The notes below the pieces were generated by a model. The model was not told the origin of the DNA. It saw only the letters and a list, made by a program, of their open reading frames with translations, and made no database searches. 64,000 nt of DNA from an uncultured Acetobacteraceae bacterium (GTDB lineage: Bacteria > Pseudomonadota > Alphaproteobacteria > Acetobacterales > Acetobacteraceae): positions 1 through 64,000 of the forward strand of contig CAIXEA010000074.1 in NCBI GenBank assembly GCA_903918315.1, in the 5' to 3' direction. Below are positions 60,253 through 64,000 of the stretch, piece by piece. A program made the translations under genes and the position numbers. The first letter of the stretch is position 1. Each line of letters opens with the position of its first letter.

Positions 60253-61560
60253 CTATCCGCGGCCAACCCCATAATAGGCGAAGCCCACCCCCCGCATCGC
60301 CGCGGGGTCGTAAACATTGCGTAAATCCACCAGCACGTCGCCGCGCATCGCGGCGCGCAGCCGGGACGGCGACAAAGCCCGGAATTCGTTCCATTCGGTG
60401 ATGAGCAGCAACGCGTCCGCGCCCGTCACCGCCTCCATCGTGTCCTTGCAGTAGGTCACGGCCGCCGGCAAGAGCGGCCGGGCCTGCTCCATCCCTTCCG
60501 GGTCATAGGCCCGAATGACAGCCCCGTCGCCCACGAGGCGCGACAGAATGGACAGAGACGGCGCATCGCGCATGTCATCCGTTTCCGGCTTGAAGGTCAG
60601 ACCCAGCACCGCGATGGTCTTGCCGCGGACCGAACCGCCGCAGGCCGCGATCACACGCATCGCCATGCTGGACTTGCGGGCGTCATTGACCGCCACCGTC
60701 GCCTCCACCAGGCGGGAGGGTGCGCCGTAATCCTGCGCCGTGCGAACCAGCGCCAGCGTGTCCTTGGGAAAACAGGATCCGCCATAACCCGGGCCAGGGT
60801 GGAGGAATTTGCGCCCGATGCGCCCATCCAATCCGATCCCGCGTGCCACATCATGCACGTCGGCGCCCACCTTCTCACACAGGTCGGCCATTTCATTGAT
60901 GAAGGTCACCTTCATCGCCAGGAAGGCGTTGGCCGCGTATTTGGTCAGCTCCGCCGTCTCAATCCCCGTGAACACGATCGGCGCTTCAATCAAATAAAGC
61001 GGGCGGTACAGGCGCTTCAAGATCTCCCGCGCTCGATCGGATTCGGCACCGATGACCACGCGGTCGGGGCGCATGAAGTCGCCGATCGCATTGCCTTCCC
61101 GGAGGAATTCGGGATTGGAAGCGACGTCGAAGTCCAGATCCGGCCGGGCCGCGCGCACGATCTCGGTAATGCGGCGGCCAGTGCCGACGGGGACGGTGGA
61201 TTTGGTCACGATCACGGCGTAGCCGGTCAGCGCCTTCGCCACCTGCTCGGCCGCCGCATAAACATAAGAGAGGTCCGCGTGACCATCACCCCGGCGGGTC
61301 GGGGTGCCGACGGCGATGAAGACGGCTTCGGTCCCGGCCAGAGCTTCTGTCAGATCGCCGGTGAATTTCAGGCGGCCGGCCGCGACGTTTTCGGCCACCA
61401 GCTTGTCCAATCCTGGCTCAAAGATGGGGATGCGGCCTTCATGCAGTGCCGCCAGCCTGCCGGGGTCGGTTTCCATGACCGTGACATCGGTCCCGAATTC
61501 CGCGAAGCAGGCACCGGACACCAGGCCGACGTAACCGCCGCCGATCATCGTGATTCGCAC
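60253..61560 (-). CDS. UDP-glucose/GDP-mannose dehydrogenase family protein
   Basis: VRITMIGGGYVGLVSGACFAEFGTDVTVMETD, HPGPGYGGSCFPKDTLALV; GTG start inferred at 61560. Confidence 0.93.
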   Translation of the reverse strand: MRITMIGGGYVGLVSGACFAEFGTDVTVMETDPGRLAALHEGRIPIFEPGLDKLVAENVAAGRLKFTGDLTEALAGTEAVFIAVGTPTRRGDGHADLSYVYAAAEQVAKALTGYAVIVTKSTVPVGTGRRITEIVRAARPDLDFDVASNPEFLREGNAIGDFMRPDRVVIGAESDRAREILKRLYRPLYLIEAPIVFTGIETAELTKYAANAFLAMKVTFINEMADLCEKVGADVHDVARGIGLDGRIGRKFLHPGPGYGGSCFPKDTLALVRTAQDYGAPSRLVEATVAVNDARKSSMAMRVIAACGGSVRGKTIAVLGLTFKPETDDMRDAPSLSILSRLVGDGAVIRAYDPEGMEQARPLLPAAVTYCKDTMEAVTGADALLLITEWNEFRALSPSRLRAAMRGDVLVDLRNVYDPAAMRGVGFAYYGVGRG

Positions 61561-61637
61561 TGTGTGGATCCCTTCGCGCGTGACAGAGGGGGATTCAGCA
61601 CAACCGCGCCGCGGTTTCCAGGGTGTGTTGATGTGGT

Positions 61638-62060
61638 TCACCGTTCCGTCATCCATTTCGTGACATTCGCCTCATCCAGCACCGCCTGTTCGCCCCGGGA
61701 TTCTCGGGCCGCCTGATCCGTCGCGCGCCGCAGGAGCAGATCCTGCACCGCTTGTTTGTTGCCCCGGCTGGCCGCCAACACCGCGCGCGCTTCGGCCGTT
61801 CGCGCCTCGGCCCGAGCCAGCGCGGCCTCCGCCACGGCGCGCTCATCGGTGGTTCGCCGCAGCCAGACGCCGAACGCGTCGACCGCCCGGTCGTCCGCGC
61901 CCGCGATGGCGGCTGACGTTTCCGCGGCGATCGCGGCATGCAGCGCCGCCAGGGCGCCGGCCGCTTCAGCCTCCGCGCGTAAGCATGTGGCCAACGCCTC
62001 TTTTGCCTCATCCAACGCCAATCGGCGCAACCGGGCCACGGTTTCGAGTGGATCAACCAT
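61638..62060 (-). CDS. fliJ: FliJ-like flagellar export protein
   Basis: 140-aa Ala-rich coiled-coil directly downstream of fliI and overlapping its stop; assignment mainly positional. Confidence 0.65.
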   Translation of the reverse strand: MVDPLETVARLRRLALDEAKEALATCLRAEAEAAGALAALHAAIAAETSAAIAGADDRAVDAFGVWLRRTTDERAVAEAALARAEARTAEARAVLAASRGNKQAVQDLLLRRATDQAARESRGEQAVLDEANVTKWMTER

Positions 62061-63407
62061 TGCTTGTCTCCAGGGCTGCACGAAGCTGGTCGAATGCCAG
62101 GGTCACTGGCGTGCGCTCGTGGTGTTCCTGGCGCAGGATCGCTTCGACACGTGGTGCCAGGGCCAAGGCCTCATCCGCCACCGCGTCATGTCCGCGCCGG
62201 TATGCGCCCAGGCGCACCAGGTCGGCGATATCGGCATGCACGGCCAGAATGCCGCGGGCCCGCCGGACCAAGGCCACGTCCTCCGCGCTCAGGCAGCCGG
62301 CCGCGGCACGCGACAATGAGCGCAGGACGTCGATCGGGGGATAACGACCCGCCTCCGCGATCCGTCGATCGAGCACGACATGGCCATCCAGAATACCGCG
62401 GACCGCGTCGGCGATGGGTTCGTTGTGATCATCGCCCTCCACCAACACGGTGAACAGCGCGGTGATCTGGCCGGTCGAGCCCTGGGGCCCGGGGCCGGCG
62501 CGTTCCAACAGACGCGGGAGCTCGGAGAAGACACTGGGCGGGTAGCCCCGCGTGGCCGGCGGCTCTCCGGCGGCGAGCCCGATCTCTCGCAAAGCGAGGC
62601 AATAGCGGGTCAGGCTATCCATCAAAAGCAGCACGCTTTTGCCCTGATCGCGGAAATATTCAGCCACCGTCATCGCGGTCAGACCGGCCTGGCGCCGTGC
62701 CAATGCCGGGGCATCCGAGGTTGCCACCACCACCACGGCACGCTCCCGCCCTTCCGGGCCGAGGTCGTCTTCAAGAAACTCCCTGACCTCCCGCCCGCGC
62801 TCACCCACCAAAGCCAGCACGGTCACATCACAGGCCGCTCCTTTGGCCAACATCGCGAGCAGGGTCGATTTGCCGATACCCGAGCCGGCGAACAGGCCCA
62901 GGCGCTGCCCCTCCCGGCAGGTGACGAAGCAGTCGAGCGCCCTGACCCCGAGGTCAAGCCGCGCGCCGAGACGGGCCCGGCCGGTTGCATCCGGTGGGCC
63001 GGCCCGCACCGCGCGCGCCTGCCGGCCCGGTGGCAGGCTGCCTTTGCCATCGGCTGGCCGGCCCAGAGGATCAATGACGCGCCCATCCAACCGTCGGAAA
63101 CCGCCAATGCGCCGCCGGCGGCCGCGGCCAGCTGCGCCGCATGTCCCTGTCCCAGCCCATCGATCGGGGCGAAGGGCAGAACCTGGACACAACCTGAACG
63201 CAGCCCGACGACCTCTGCCGGGACCACCTGGTGACCGCGGGGGTGCAACATAAGCCGATCACCGACGGCGAGATGGCCGGCGAAGCCGTCGACTTCGATG
63301 GCGGAGCCTGAAACGGCGGTCACCCGCCCTTCAATCGTGATGGCCCGGATTTGGCGCATCGCGGCCGCCGCATCGCCTGCGCGCCGCGATAGATTTGTGC
63401 TTTTCAT
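62053..63407 (-). pseudogene. fliI: Flagellum-specific ATP synthase FliI, split by an apparent 1-nt deletion near 63082-63085
   Basis: C-terminal frame: GLFAGSGIGKSTLLAMLAKGAACDVTVLALVGERGREVREFLEDDL, LLLMDSLTRYCLALREIGLAAGEPPATRGYPPSVFSELPRLLERAG. N-terminal frame: RQIRAITIEGRVTAVSGSAIEVDGF...AVSDGWMG. Confidence 0.88.
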
Positions 63408-63567
63408 CTCATCTTTCCACTTCTTTCGGGTACATGTTCTTCCTATGTTCGAAAAAACCGTCCCGAGAAGACGCTATTTTATGGAATATACTCGTTATTA
63501 GCGAAAATGACATGGCCAAATGCACGCAAAGGTAGTATTTCAACATCGTCAACCACCCGGGGGCCCC

Positions 63568-64000
63568 ATGCGCGTCCTGTTAGTCGAAGACGATCTGATC
63601 GCCGCTCGGGGCATATCCCTGATGCTCAAGGCCGCTGGGGCAGTCGTGGATCACGCCTCCGCGGGCGAAGAAGCCATGGAGCTGACCCGCCATTATGAGT
63701 ACGACATCATCCTGTTGGACCTGATGTTGCCGGATATCGAGGGATACGAGGTGGTGCGGCGCCTGCGTATCGCCCGCGACGACACGCCAATCCTGATCCT
63801 GTCAGGGCTGGTCCGCTCCCCGGCGAAGGTGAAGGCGCTCGGCCTCGGGGCGGACGATTTCATCACCAAACCCTTCGACAATGCCGAGTTGCTGGCGCGC
63901 ATGCAGGCTGTGGTGCGTCGCTGCAAAGGCTTTAGCCAACCCACCTTGCGGGTTGGCGCGGTCGAGCTGAACCTCGATAGCCGTGAGGTCTTCGTCGATG
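63568..64000 (+). CDS. OmpR/CtrA-like response regulator (truncated by window edge)
   Basis: Open to the window end, so absent from ORF track: MRVLLVEDDLIAARGISLMLKAAGAVVDHASAGEEAMELTRHYEYDIILLDLMLPDIEGYEVVRRLRIARDDTPILILSGLVRSPAKVKALGLGADDFITKPFDNAELLARMQAVVRRCKG. Confidence 0.9.
   Translation, partial: MRVLLVEDDLIAARGISLMLKAAGAVVDHASAGEEAMELTRHYEYDIILLDLMLPDIEGYEVVRRLRIARDDTPILILSGLVRSPAKVKALGLGADDFITKPFDNAELLARMQAVVRRCKGFSQPTLRVGAVELNLDSREVFVD

Noticed and set aside
1-64000. CRISPR array, prophage, IS element or integrase
   Set aside because: No regularly spaced direct repeats, transposase, integrase or phage structural genes were recognised; the only dispersed repeat seen is the two-copy 96-bp element.

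Overview
GC-rich alphaproteobacterial chromosome segment. Gene content and style suggest Rhodospirillales/Acetobacteraceae-like (inference only). It is mostly core and metabolic genes: dnaA, rpsT, leuS-lptE-holA, metF, mlaA/mlaC, a porin, fliI/fliJ, a CtrA-like response regulator at the right edge, and one tRNA-Ala(GGC). It also holds an acyl-CoA/organic-acid catabolic block and a long peptide-type ABC transporter operon with three tandem paralogous solute-binding proteins plus a fourth. The most interesting block is ~7.5-16.65 kb: an ECF sigma factor/ChrR anti-sigma pair next to two cyclopropane-fatty-acid-synthase-family enzymes, an FAD amine oxidase, DUF1365, DUF1295, DUF6134, unknown membrane proteins and folE. 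Three matches to the same promoter-like string TGATCC-N18-TAAAGG lie upstream of the three transcription units of this block: two divergent copies at rpoE and one upstream of folE. Together they define a putative sigma-E/ChrR (singlet-oxygen type) lipid-remodelling regulon. Other notable signals are a 96-bp two-copy palindromic repeat with a compensatory base-pair change (one copy supplies the holA stop codon) and three apparent single-base frameshifts at or near G/C runs (a substrate-binding protein signal peptide, an amidohydrolase, fliI). Product names come from reading the translated sequences; no database search was run.
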